Shown piece by piece: positions 36,864 to 48,942 of a stretch of 64,000 bases of DNA; within the stretch, counting starts at the first letter, position 1, and every line of letters starts with the position of its first letter. The stretch is from assembly GCA_024364735.1 (NCBI GenBank), contig JAGFNQ010005243.1, positions 62,001 to 126,000 of the forward strand. The letters are read 5' to 3'. The notes under the pieces are model-generated. The model worked only from the letters and a program-made list of their open reading frames with translations. It did no database searches and was not told where the DNA came from. The DNA comes from Boesenbergia rotunda (taxonomy: Eukaryota > Streptophyta > Magnoliopsida > Zingiberales > Zingiberaceae). The position numbers and the translations under genes are program-made.

Positions 36864-37591
36864 TGATGGGGTGAGTACTTCGTGGTTGACACGTAGATTG
36901 AAAAAGCTATGTAGCAAGATATAGCGAGTCTGAACGACTCTCTTTCCGGAACTCCCGAGACCCTCTCGGGAAGGGAATCCCCCGAGACCCCCCGCGGGTG
37001 GACACGCCCCGGAGATCAAATCAGATGACATACTCCTGAAGATCACCTCGGGAAGTTAGGTCCCAATACCACCTTTGGAAGGCAAAATGCCCGGGACCCC
37101 CGGGCCAAAAGACCCTGAGAGCCCAAGAAGCACTCGGCCTCAAGGAACGGTCCCCCTTTCTTCGGATCTGCGAATAACCCTCACCTATTATCGCGGAGTC
37201 ATCATGACCCATAATTATCGCAACGGTCCGAACTTAATGACGGCGTGGACTGTTGCAAAGGTTATCCTGTAACTGACAATTGGGGGGGCGTGGCTACGAT
37301 CGTGGAGACGTGTGAGACAACCACCGCAGATATGAAAGGTACTCCAACCCCTCCGGTAAAAGGGGGTTACACTCTCTCTCTACTTCACGCACACCTTCTT
37401 TTCGCCTTCTCTTTATCTCCTGGATCGAGGTACTCACTGCCTTGAACGTCGGAGTTACCACCGGACAACCTCCGGTGTGTTCCCCTAATGCTCGTGTTGA
37501 TCTCACAGGGTGTGAGTTCTTCCTCTAGCGTCAGCGTCCACGTGGGTTGAACCCTGGTGACTGGTCGTCGATGTCGATTCCTTCCGGAATA
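36864..37591 (+). repeat. 5' LTR of gypsy element E
   Basis: 728 bp. CCCGAGA/TCTCGGG and CCTCGGGA words cluster at about 36950-37130. The TATA position reads TATGAAAG (37331-37338), whereas the 3' LTR has TATAAAAG. Confidence 0.85.
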
Positions 37592-37612
37592 AGTTTGGCG
37601 TCGTATGTGGGA
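37592..37612 (+). other. Primer-binding region of element E
   Basis: Directly after the LTR, the sequence TTTGGCGTCGTATGTGGGAA resembles the TGGCGCCGTCTGTGGGA primer region typical of Tat elements. It overlaps the first ATG of the gag frame. Confidence 0.65.
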
Positions 37613-38757
37613 AACCAGTAAAGCACCAGAAGGAGCACCGATGGTAGAGCTGGCGGGACAATCCATTGTCATGACGAAAGAAGAACTGGATCGCTTGGTG
37701 GCCAACACCATCAAAGGGGCGCTCGAACAATACCAAATCGAGCAGGCCGCCTCACAGCGAGGTGTTTCTGTGCAGGAGGAGATCCCCAGAATCTTCCTCT
37801 CGCACCCCCAACCGCAAAGATCCATCACACCACTGGGGCGATGCGCCAGAGCAGCCCCGGACCACCGGCGAGACTCTCCCGGAGATATTGAGAAGGCCAA
37901 CTCGGTAGCCTCTAGCACGCTGAGACACGAAGATGGGCAGGGGAAGAGGGAGGAACCTAAGGCCTCCCCTAAGACTCCCTCTACTCCCTTCTTATCTGAG
38001 ATTGTAGAAGACCCCATGTCGAAACAGTTTCGCGGGCCTGGGATTGCTGATTACAATGGGAAGATAGATCCGGAGGATCATGTCTGTAAGTTTAAAAACG
38101 CAACACTCCTACACCAGTATACCGACGATGTAAAGTGTCAAGTGTTCTTGAACACCCTATCCGGAGCAGCCCAACGATGATTCCAGAGGCTGCCCTCAGG
38201 TTCTATCAACTCCTTCATGGAGTTTAGAACCGTCTTCCGCCACCACTTCGCCAGTAGCTATCACTATCAGAAGACGACACTCAATCTATTCGCTCTCAAG
38301 CAGAAGCCGAAAGAGCCGCTCAAGGAGTACATCTAGCGGTTCAACCGGGTGGTATAAGTTATGCCAAGTGCAACATCGGAAATCCTCGTCAGTGCCTGTA
38401 CCCAAGGGCTCTCGGAAGGGGATTTTTTTTCGATCATTGGTGAAGAAGCCACCCGACAGCTTCGATGATCTGTAGGGCATTCGGTCAAACACGTCAACGT
38501 GGAGGAGGTGCAATTCGCCCATCACAAGGAACCGATCGGAGTCCCCCCTCAAGTCATTACCCGATCCGAAAGAAGGGAACCCCCAGCTCCAACCCGAGGA
38601 AAAGACCTTCACCCAGGGAAGGACCAGTGGGCTAGTAGGCGGAAACTGGTCGAGACAGTGGACACTGAGCAGCCGGAGCCACTGATGAAGTACTGCGGCT
38701 TTCACGGCAGTACTACACATTCCACCGAGGAGTGTCATGCCTTGAAGAAAAATTGAG
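37605..38757 (+). pseudogene. gag: Gypsy Gag, broken (element E)
   Basis: The first 191 codons are open. A more likely original start is the ATG at about 37641 (MVELAGQ). The segment from about 38010 on (FRGPGIADYNGKIDPEDHV, then SGAAQR, SFMEFRTVFRHHFASS and PKEPLKEYI) matches the Retrotrans_gag domain that builds the particle. In-frame stops lie at 38178-38180 (TGA) and 38334-38336 (TAG, where relatives have Gln), with more beyond. Near the end, at about 38694-38754, a CGFHGSTTHSTEECHALK segment corresponds to the His/Cys region before protease in Tat elements. Confidence 0.8.
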
Positions 38758-39044
38758 TGAAGAGGTAGACCCCAAACCACGGAGGAAGTGGAAGAAGATG
38801 GGATATCGCCGGAATTCCCCTCGGTGAAGTTGTTCTCCCAAACTGAGGCAGTCGGGAGAAAACGAGACCCAACACCGGTCTCGATCGCGGTCAAGGGGAA
38901 GGAGTTGGGGGCCTGCGCCCCGTAGGTCTTCCTCCTTGGAAAGAGACCTAGGAAGGATAAGGCCCCTGCACGTGGCCCTCCCTCTGGGAATGTGGGAGTA
39001 ATCTCCGGATGACCCACCGGAGGACACTCCCGTCGGGAAAGGAA

Positions 39045-40383
39045 TGTTGGTACAGGAAGCACCATATCGAACCTTGTTTTGATATTGGCAAAGGATTCAA
39101 AGTTAAGTATTATTTGTGATCTGATAAAGTTACTCAAGTGTGCAGGAAAGTCCTAGTTAATCTAGGCAAGAAGTCCTGGCCGCGGGCTGGGCACCTAAGA
39201 CCTGACCAAGGGTTGGGCACTAAGTCCTGGCCGAGGGCTGGGCACCGAAGACCTGGTTCGAGGAATTGGGCACTAAGACCTGGCCGAGGGTTGGGAACCG
39301 AAGACCTGGTTCGAGGAATTAGGCAAGAAGACCTGACTAGAAGTTGAGCACGAAGACCTGGTCAGGTAGATTGGGCAAAAGTCCAACCGGAAGAGTCGGT
39401 TGGAAAAAAGGTAAATTCTCCTTAGAGGAGTAGGTGAGGACACGTTCCCCATTGAGGGAACAGTAGGCGTCGATTCGACCTAGGGTTCCATTTGGGAGAC
39501 CCAAAGTCAAAACCAAGACAGCTACGGCTGTAAAGATTGACTAATATTCTTGCTTTGTTTGTCTTGGAACTAACCTTGGTTGCAGGGACCGAAGGAGTGT
39601 GTTTCTGCAGCTCAGAACGCCCTAAAGGAAACGGGTAGGAAACTGGGCTAGGCGCCCAGGAGGTCCCGGGCACCCAAGGTCAAAGCCAAAACACAAGGAA
39701 GCAAGAACTGCATCAAAACCACACTGGGCTAGGCGCCCTGGAGGTCCCGGGCGCCCAAGGTCAAAGCCAAAGAGGTAATCGAAGCAAATCAGCCACGAAG
39801 CCAGCGGACCAAGTCAAGCTAGGTGCCCAGGAGGTCCCAAGCGTCGTAGTCAGCTCCAGAGGCCGAGTCGAAGGGGATAAGCGCTGACCGAGCTGCGGAT
39901 TGAGTTTTCCGCAGATAAAGGCACGTGTCAGGCGCCCCCGACGTCTCAAGCACCCCCAGGAGCACTATAAAAGGGGCTCGACCCCAAGGCTTGAAAAACA
40001 TAACTTTCTAACGCCTCCAAGCTTTTCGTTCAGCGCTCTGCTCCGGCAAACTCCGATCTCGAGATTCCAGCGTCGACGATAACCCTCTGCTCCGAAGTAC
40101 GATCCACATCGGGCGTCGGTAACAAAAAGTGTAACTCTGTTATTTACTGCAATATTCTTGTACCAAAATCTATAAACCTTTGCGCGATTATAGAATTGCC
40201 CGCAGTAAACGGTCAAGGACTGTGGGCCTTGGAGTAGGAGCCGACCGTGACTCCGAACCAAGTAAAAGACTTGTGTTCTTTGTGTGATTGTTTTGTTTTC
40301 CGCTGCATTTACTCTTTCCTTAATCCGAAGAAAAAGTTTTAACAATATTCACCCCCCCCCTCTATCGTTTTCTCGATCCAACA
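39045..40383 (+). mobile_element. Solo LTR F, SIRE-like copia
   Basis: 1339 bp, TGTTGGTACAGGAAGCACC to GATCCAACA, with the perfect duplication aggaa (39040-39044 and 40384-40388). It is related to the LTR of element B at its start and has the same order: repeated GAAGACCTGG/GGGCACYAAG units (39165-39370), GGCGCCC/GGGCGCC words (39650-39955), TATAAAA (39966-39972), leader, C-rich end. It lies between gag and protease of element E. Confidence 0.88.
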
Positions 40384-40489
40384 AGGAAGTCCAGCACTCG
40401 GCGTCTGGAGAACTATGCGATTGGGACGAGCCGAAGCCAGAATCATGACCCTATGATTCATTCAGCCCCAAAGACTTGGAAGAGGTAGA

Positions 40490-40868
40490 AGCTCCCCATG
40501 AAGACACCCTGGTAATCCTTGCCCGCATCACCAACTATGAGGTCAAGCACATCTTCATGGATACCGGAAGTTCTGTGAACATCCTGTACAAGGCTGCTCT
40601 AGATTAGATGCAGATTGACGAGGATGAACTACTTCCGGTCTCGACCCCACTATTTGGCTACACTGGGTATCGAGTACAGCCAATAGGGCAAATCACCTTA
40701 TCACTATCATTGGGCAGCGACCTACTCGAGAGGACCAAGAGGACACCCTTTTTGATCGTGGATGCTCCATCATCATACAACACAATCTTGGGGTGCCCGA
40801 CGCTCAATGTCTTCCATGTGGTGGTCACTATCTACCATCAGGAGATAAAATTTCCGGTAGGCGACTGA
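40490..40868 (+). pseudogene. pro: Gypsy aspartic protease region (element E)
   Basis: The plus strand reads HEDTLVILARITNYEV, then the retropepsin motif MDTGSSVNIL with the catalytic Asp. The stop TAG follows at 40605-40607 (where relatives have Gln), then an 86-codon open stretch including PLGQI-like QPIGQI, VDAPSSYNTILG and the IKFPVGD ending. These are the usual blocks of Tat-lineage protease, which processes the Gag-Pol polyprotein. A TGA at 40866-40868 ends the frame. About 200 bp of degraded sequence follows and no reverse transcriptase appears. Confidence 0.82.
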
Positions 40869-41159
40869 GTGGCTGAGTCAAAGGAGACCAACTGGTGTCT
40901 CGGTGATGCTACAGTGGGGAAGTCAGATCGGAGTCCCAGAAAACCCCGAAGGCTTAGGAAGACTAACTGGAGGAAGTGGTCATTCACAGGAGGACAGGTC
41001 CAAAAAGCTCGAGAGGCCAGAGCAGGCCAACTGTCTCCAACTCTGTCACCCCCGGAAAGATTTGTGTGGCATACTATGTATTCGCCTATATATTTTTGTT
41101 GCCTTGTAGTGAATTCATGAAATAAAGGAATGTGCCATCAGAAAAGTACCAGTACATCT

Positions 41160-42885
41160 GACAAAAGCCTAATACCTCACGGTGTTGCGGATGCCCGAGA
41201 TACTTAGGCTTGGTCTGGGTGTTATGGACGCCCGACTAAGGAATAAAAACCTTAATACCTCGTGGTGTTGCGGATGCCCGAGGTACTTAGGCATGACTTA
41301 GGTGTTACGGACACCAGACCAAGGACAAAACCCTAATGTCTCACCGTGCTGTGGATGCCCGGGGTACTTAGGATTGGTCTGGGTGCTACGGACGCCCGAC
41401 CAAGGACAAAACTCTAATGCCTCGGGTACTGCGGATGCCCGGGGTACTTAGGCTTGATCTGGGTGCTACGGACGCCCGACCAAGGAATAAAAATTCTAAT
41501 ACCTCTGTGCTGCGGATGCCCGAGGTACTTAGGCTTGGTCTGGGTGCTACGGACGCCTGACTAAGGACAAAATCTTAATGCCTCGCGGTGCTGCGGATGC
41601 CTGGGGTACTTAGGCTTGCTCTGGGTGCTATGGACGCCCGACCAAGAAATAAAAACCATAATACCTCACGGTGCTGCGGATGCCCGAGGTACTTAGGCTT
41701 GGTCTGGGTGCTACGGACGCCCGACTAAGGAATAAAAACTCTAATACCTCGCGGTGTTGCGGATGCTCGGGGTACTTAGGCTTGGTATGGGTGCTACGGA
41801 CGCCCGACCAAGGAATAAAAACCCTAATACCTCACGGTGTTGCGGATGCCCGAGGTACTTAGGCATGGTTTGGGTGCTACAGACGCCCGATGAAGGACAA
41901 AACCCTAATATCTCGAGGTGCTGTGGATGCCCGAGGTACTTAGGCTTGGTCTGGGTGCTACGGACGCCCGACCAAGGAATAAAAACCCTAATACCTCGCA
42001 GTGCTGCATATGCCCGGGGTACTTAGGCTTGGTCTGGGTGCTACAGACGCCTGACCAAGGAATAAAAACCCTAATACCTCGTGGTGTTGCGGATGCCCGA
42101 GATACATAGGCTTGGTTTGGGTGCTACGGGCGCCCGACCAAGGACAAAACCCTAATGCCTCGCGGTGCTGCAGATGCCCGGGGTACTTAGGCGTGGTCTG
42201 GGTACTACAGACGCCCGACCAAGGAATAAAAACCCTAATACCTCGTGGTACTGCGGATGTCCGAGGTACTGAGGCTTGGTCTGGGTGCTATGGACGTCCG
42301 ACCAAGGACAAAACCCTAATGCCTCATGGTGCTGCAGATGCCTTGGGTACTTAGGCTTAGTTTGGGTGCTACGGACACCCAACCAAGGAATAAAATCCCT
42401 AATACCTCACGGTGCTGCGGATGCCCGAGGTACTTAGGCTTGGTCTGGGTGCTACGGGCGCCCGACCAAGGACAAAACCCTAATGCCTCGTGGTGCTGCG
42501 GATTCCCGAGGTACTTAAGTTTGGTCTGGGTGCTACGGATGCCCGACCAAGGACAAAAGCCTAATGCCTCATGGTGTTGCGGATACTTGAGGTACTTAGG
42601 CTTGGTTGGGTGCTACGGATGCCCGACCAAGGACAAAACCCTAATGCCTTGCGGTGCTGTGGATGACCGGGGTACTTAGGCTTGGTCTGGGTACTACGGA
42701 CGCCCGACCAAGGAATAAAAGCTCTAATACCTCGCGGTGTTGCGGATGTCCGGGGTACTTAGGCTTGGTCTGGGTGCTACGGACGCCCGACCAAGGAAAA
42801 AATCCTAATGTCTCGCGGTGCTGCGGATGCCCAGGGTATTTTGGCTCGGTTGGGATGCTGCGGATACCCAACCGAGATCTACGCA
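41160..42885 (+). repeat. Satellite-like tandem array, 81-83 bp unit, about 21 copies
   Basis: Each unit contains GCGGATGCCCGAGGTACTTAG and GGTCTGGGTGCTACGGACG. Spacing of TACTTAGG through the array is 80-83 bp. Two unit types alternate irregularly: a long one ending AAGGAATAAAAACCCTAATAC and one about 2 bp shorter with AAGGACAAAACCCTAATGC. The period is not a multiple of three, so the short frames in it are by-products. It occupies the region between protease and the antisense gene, where Tat elements are known to grow satellite-like repeats. Confidence 0.93.
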
Positions 42886-44628
42886 CCCCCTACCACCTCT
42901 AACTGGGAATGGGAGGGGGCTCCAGGACGGGCGGTTAACACACGACCTACCAGATATGAAACAAGCATCCTCAGACAAGGTGAAACCAGCAGAATATTTG
43001 ATTACTGCTGAAAACGCTTACATATCAGAGGTAACAAGTGTTTTCCTTCATCTCCACGGGAAATACATTGGCATATCAAGGGAATACAAAGAATAGGGGA
43101 TACAATCAGTGGATCCAGTAGAGGAGATCACTCTTTTGCCCAGGTTCTCCCCTATCGCTTCCACATCCCCGCATGGCCACTTAGTTCGGAACTGTCTTCC
43201 AGTGGTGGTAAAGAGGGGAGCCATCTTCATTATGGTCACGATCTTTGAATTTTCGGCTACGGCTGGGACTTCTGGGTCCTCCCTTCTCATGACTATTCAC
43301 GGACGAAAGAGGAACAGGAACAACTTAGGGTACACATGGATGAAACAGTTCCATTCAAAGACCTTGATTGCCTCTAACAGTCAAACTCCCATTTATGAAT
43401 AAAGATGAATTGCAAAATACAAAGGGAAGAGAAGGGGGAGCAGCAGCTGCAATTCCTCCTCGGATGACAAACTACTCCAGGCCCAACTGAGGGTCGATGC
43501 CCAAAACTCGAGGAAGCGAGTGATCCGGCGGGGGAGAGCATGTGAGATAGACAGGAGATGAACCACCAGGAGATGTTCCCGGGTGAAACAAATGATGTCA
43601 TCTCTGCTATGCTCTCCGGCGAATCATGTGGTCTCTTTTCTGGACTCTCCGGTAGAACATGTGGTTTCATCTCCGCCATACTCTCCCGGGAAAGGTGCGA
43701 CATCATCTTTGTTATATTCCCAGTGAGGCAGAAAACCCCTGTTAGAAGGGGAGACAATGGAGGATGTACCGGAAGGTCGTACACTGCATAGGGGATTCTG
43801 GGAGCACCAGACTTAGCCTGGGCAGACGGGGCTTCGCACCCCTCTGGGCGATGAAACTCCTCCCTTGCCGGGTTTCCCTCCAGGCTGCAACCTCTTTTCC
43901 CTTCTCTATCCATGAGAATGGGAAGGAAAGATGGAGGAGAACGAACGTGTTGGCCTTCCACCTTTATAGAGATGGTTGCCCATTCGCATTTAAGAAGGCA
44001 TGATGCAAGAGCAGTAATGGACGCCAATACTGAAGCGTCGTGTCTTTTCTGTCACCGTCGATTGACATGCCCCAGCGGCGTCTGGGAATTCACAAACCTT
44101 TATGGGTCAATTCAATGGATCTCCTGGGGCCCGGAGACGACGGTTCGGAGGCCGCAAACACTCAATAAAGAAAGGAGCCAACATGGGTCCCACAGATAAA
44201 CAGTTGACGGCCTGACAGTTGGGCTTTTGGGGCTACCTTGGGGAGATCCACATCCAAGATCACACTCGAAAACCCCAGAAGACATCTGGCGTCACAGGGG
44301 GTTCTGGGTCCCTAAAACCAACCCAAGATGCTATGGGGGACTAGCAGTGGCTCCTTGACTCCCTTACCTCAAGGGCTGAGAATGCCTATTTTTCAAGATG
44401 GTTAATTGGCAATCTGGCTCCTGGAGTCGGAGAGAAGCGTTGATCCTTCTACACTCTTAGTCCTCGTGATGAGACAAACATTACAAGGAGACAAACGCAT
44501 AAGCATACTCAGGACAGTAAAGCAAAGAAATATCTTCATTATATTCAAAAGGGGTACATCGGGGCCAAGCTTTCGGGTAATAAATAATTCTACAACTCTT
44601 TGTCCTCGGGCGGGAACTCCTTTCAAAC
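42886..44628. other. Noncoding spacer of element E
   Basis: No supported gene. It lies between the tandem array and the 3' end of the antisense gene. A minus-strand frame at 43374-44027 (217 codons) is open but shows no recognisable domain. It includes several MTSFVSPGNI/MSHLSRESM-like repeats, best read as part of a repeated TTCCCGGG(A/T)GAAxC tract (43570-43710). Confidence 0.4.
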
Positions 44629-45748
44629 TCAGTCAATGCTCATGAAGCTCAGGTCAGCATCCGAAGGCAAAAGTTGGGCCTTCCTCAACTGGTCGATGGC
44701 CCCGTGGAAGCCCTGCTTCAAGCGCTTCATTACCTGGTCGACAATGATATCGCCGAATTCATCCAACTCCAGGAACTTAGCCTTGAAGTCTGCCTCAACC
44801 TCTTTCATATGGGAAGTCTTAGCAGCCCGAAAGTTGCACAGTTCGCCCTCAGCTGCCTCCTTGGCACGTTGTAGACTCTCCATCTCAGCAGACATTTCGT
44901 CTTGGTCCGCCAGAGCCTCCTTGAGCCTATCCAAGGCGACCCATACTTCCGACCGCGCCTGGGCTAGATCCTCCTCGAAGATAGACAAGTGATTAGCAAC
45001 CATCATGAGGTCAGACTCCTTCTGGGTGAATTAGCACGCTTGGTCTTTGACACGTTCATTCAATCTCCCGACCGAGGCCTCTAGAAGGCGAATATCCCCT
45101 GACAGCTTCTTCTCTTTCACCTGAAGTTGATCCCGCTCTTGGGTCACCCGGAGTAGATCGTCGGTGATGACCATGTTAGATGTATACTAAAAGACTTGTC
45201 TTTTTATATATGATCATCTACATTTTGAAAGAGAATCACAACAACACAGTTGCATATTTATATTAGTATATGTATAAAAGTCCGATACTTTGCATTGTAG
45301 ATAACATGGTGTGTGGTGATACACAGAAGATCATGTTATCAGTCCCTTGCATAGTATAAGTAGAGGTTCACAACCGAGATGGAGTTGGACAAACCATCGA
45401 GATGGTTGTAGTGTAATTAGGTGTGGTTTGTCTTGACCATAGAATTACACTAGTGTGCTTTATGCACATTGAGCAGGACCAAAATAGAGGTCATCAAATT
45501 TGTACTGACTTAATAATTAGATTGGACCTCGGATTATTACGGAGTACAATCTCTAAATCTTAATATAATTACAGGCACATATAGTTAATATTTTATTTAT
45601 TTGATTTACCAATAGGCGAGATTTATTCCGCTAAATCGATAGGCCCGGTAAGTTGAGAAATAATATTAATTATATGGTGTGTCGTTGATTATTGACGGAA
45701 TCCCTATCCTGGTGAGTCGGGATGATGATACTCCCTTGATGAGCTCAT

Positions 45749-47608
45749 TGTTGATGCAGTCTGGCCCGATTGTTGTTTTGGGTTTGACAACGATTTAAGT
45801 TTGGTTAAGCGAATTTAGGTTAAGTCCTGGTCGGGGATTGTGCATGAAATCCTGGTGAGTGAAGCCAGGTCCTAGCTTGGGAAGCTAGGTGATGAAAATC
45901 CTGGTGTGTGAAGCCAGGTCCTATCTTGGGAAGCTAGGTGTTGGAAATCCTGGTGAGTGAAGCCAGGTCCTAGCCTGGGAAGCTAGGTTAGATGAAAGCC
46001 TGGTGAGTGAAGCCAAGTCCTAGCTTGGGAAGCTAGGTGATGAAAATCCTGGTGAGTGAAGCCAGGTCCTAGCTTGGGAAGCTTGGTGTTGGAAATCCTG
46101 GTGAGTGAAGTCAGATCCTAACTTGGGAAGCTAGGTTGAATGAAGTCCCGATGAGTGAAACTGGGCATGGAGTCTTGGTCCGGGGGACCAGGATGAGTCA
46201 GAGAAGGCTGGAAGCCCGTTCTCGTGACTTAGAGTGGAATTAGCCTTGGTTGGATCGGTCTGGTGACCGATCAGGGAAGCTGGCACGAACTTCCTTCGTG
46301 GATCGGTCTGGTGACCGATCCAGAGAAATCTGATCGGTCTGGTGACCGATCAGAGAGAGAATAGAGAATCCTTGGTTGGCTTCTGTTCGACTCCTGATCG
46401 GTCTGGTGACCGATCAGGGAGACCCTCAGATCGGTCAGGCTGAATGATCACATGTCGCGAGCTTCTCACTATAACCGATCAGGATGCATCCTGATCGGTC
46501 AGGGCGTGCCCTGATCGGTCCCCGGACTGATCAGGCCACAACCTGATCGGTCTGGTGACCAATCAGTGAGGTTTGGCTGCGAAAGCTAGGAAACCCAGCA
46601 ATGCTATGGATCGGTCCGGTGACCGATCCATGATCTATGATCGGTCAGGGTGACCGATCACCAGAAGGTCGCGATTTCTGGTTCTCACTGTGGACCGATC
46701 AGGCTGGAGCCTGATCAGACTGGGCCTATCCTGATCGGTCTGGTGACCGATCAGGTGTCACTCTGATCGGTATGGTGACCGATCAGAAGCTGAACTTTAA
46801 TTTGAAATCGCTGTCAGAGTGCTGATCGCGTTCTGATTTCTACTGCTACTTACCGATTATGTTTGATATGCTTTGCTAAGTTCCTGATAAGTGTGCAGGT
46901 GATTCAAACAATAGAGGAGAGTCAACTGAGGGCTTTCCATGGAGCAGGTTTGGCTCTTTTCTCTTCTCAGGTCTCAACGGGCGTCTGGCGCGGATGGCAA
47001 CTGACGAAGGCACGACTGGCAACTGACGGAGGCTCAGCTGAAGTGGTCTTCAGTGGACTGAGCGCTCAGGGAGTCAGGGGGGTTAGGCTGTGGCTCAGTG
47101 GTGCTGATGGAGCCTAGCAACGTTGAGCAGAAGCTTAAGACAAAGTGGAAGCAGAGGAGCGAGACAAGGGTGAACAGACAGGAATCTTGGGGAGTTTTGG
47201 CTGGGTTGTGCTTGTGCTCTCTGTTGCTTTGTGCTTGAGTGTTCCTGGTGAGCATTCCTTCTTGTGTGATCTCTTGTACTGAAGTTCAATCACCCGTGAG
47301 ATCTATGGAGAGGTTTCTCCACCGAGAAGGAGGCTTGACTATATCCGGGTTCACCTGGGGCTTGATCTGCCGATGATCAAGGGATCGCCCACCTCACGAG
47401 CACGTCAAGGAGTAGGGGCAAGTTATCCCCGAACCTTGTAAATCCTTTGTGTTAGCGTCGGTTTGTTTTCTTTCCTTGTCTGTATTCTTTTTGTGTTTTG
47501 TGTTTCCGCTGCTAATCTGATCACAGGAAGAAGAAGAAGTTTCAAAGCGTAAGATTGAGTGTCTGGCTATATTCACCCCCCCCCTCTCTAGCCATCCAAG
47601 TACCAACA
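45749..47608 (+). repeat. 5' LTR of copia A2 (SIRE-like)
   Basis: 1860 bp, TGTTGATGCAGTC to TACCAACA, followed by the primer site. Contains seven or so units of about 47 bp with TCCTGGTGAGTGAAGCCAGG and AAGCTAGG (45840-46160), then GATCGGTCTGGTGACCGATC palindromes (46250-46790). Reverse complement of solo LTR A1. Confidence 0.85.
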
Positions 47609-47610
47609 AG

Positions 47611-47622
47611 TGATATCAGAGC
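47611..47622 (+). other. Primer binding site of copia A2
   Basis: TGATATCAGAGC, two bases after the LTR, is the Met-tRNA primer site with one change (TGATATC for TGGTATC). Confidence 0.75.
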
Positions 47623-47665
47623 TTGGGGCTCTGTTCAAGCGGCTTAACATCCGAGAGTCAACAAG

Positions 47666-48942
47666 ATGGCCATGGGAGGAGAAGGCTTTAGTACAAACAG
47701 ACCTCTATTCCTTGACGGTGCTGATTTTCCATATTGGAGGTCAAGGATGGAGTTCTACCTCAAAACCAACATCAGCACATGGTTCACTGTGAAGGAGGGT
47801 TTCTCTCCTCCAAAAGATGCTGAGGGAAAAGAGTTGGATTTTTCCAAGTGGTCGGTAGAGTAAATCCGGAAAGGTGAGGCTGATGCAATAGCTGTGGTCA
47901 CCTTGCAATGCGGGATGACCAAGGAGGAGTTGATCAAGGTGAGTCCCTTTACAAGTGCTAATGATCTTTGGAGCTAGCTCATTGAGCTCTATGAAGGTAC
48001 TCAAGATACCCAGAGAGCCAAGAGAGACCTTCTACTCAACCAACTTCAAAGCCTTTCCATGGAAGCAAATGAAAAGGTAAGTGAACTCCATGGAAGATTC
48101 AAAGAGATCCTCAATGGCTTGCATTCCATCAATGAAATGATGGAAACCCGAGATCTTGTAAGGTATATCCTCAAATCATTTTCTAGGAATGCTTTGTGGT
48201 CATCCATGGTGGATGCCTACATGGTTTCCAAGGATTTATCTTTTGTTAAGTTAGAAGATCTATTTTGTAAAATAGAACTACATGAGATCTCTAACAAAAG
48301 CCCAAAGGAGAAAGAGTTTGCTTTAGTAGCAGGTGACAACAAGAAGAACAAGGAGAAGAAGAAGGGAAAAGAGGATGAGAACGCCCACTGTCACATGGCC
48401 TTCATGACCTTAGAAGAATCAACCAAGGAGAGTGACAACGAATCTCTTCGGATGATGTAGAGGTAATCTCTCCCGAGTCAGACAAATGCTATAGGACAAT
48501 AACATGTTTAACTAGGTTGCTTAAGAAATCTAAGGTCAAAGTAAAATCATTAAAATTGGAAGTAGAAAAGTTGAAAACCTCTAAGGATGAGGTAATTAAT
48601 GATTTGCATGATGAATTCCTTGAAAATGAAAACAAGACCCTAAGGAGTGAAATTGAAAATCTCATGAATATTCTTGAGAAGTTTTCAACTAGCTCCAAAA
48701 CCCTAGATATGATTCTTAACTCCCAAAGGGCGGTTTACAACAAGGTTGGTTTGGGTTACCAACCTAAAGAATCAAGTTTCGCATCATTAATGTCAGGAAC
48801 CAAATTTAGAGCACAAAATGATTCTAGGGTTCAAAAAGTTAGGAAGAAAATGACTAAGGCATGGGTGCCAAAGTCTTTCATTGAAGATGCATTAGGTCCC
48901 AAAATTTGGGTACCTAAAACATCTATCTTTAGAATTGTATAG
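47666..48942 (+). pseudogene. gag: SIRE-type copia Gag, broken (A2)
   Basis: Starts MAMGGEGFS (ATG at 47666). The gag domain reads RPLFLDGADFPYWRSRMEFYL, then TLQCGMTKEELIKV, and RDLLLNQLQSLSM, the UBN2-type pattern. Stops lie at about 47861 and 47975. The open part 48059-48460 covers the middle and a lysine-rich stretch. A shift near 48460 leads to the coiled-coil segment 48517-48942, ending with SSKTLDMILNSQR and a WVPK motif as in SIRE gags. No zinc knuckle or pol is visible. Confidence 0.8.

Noticed and set aside
38286..39137. 283-codon minus-strand frame in gypsy element E
   Set aside because: Lies opposite the gag pseudogene and runs into solo LTR F. It crosses an insertion boundary, so it cannot be an old gene.
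41160..42885. CRISPR-like regular spacing
   Set aside because: Units are contiguous tandem copies without unique spacers, in plant retrotransposon DNA.
43374..44027. 217-codon minus-strand frame
   Set aside because: No domain. Partly made of short repeats, beyond the stop of the antisense gene, with no separate promoter seen.
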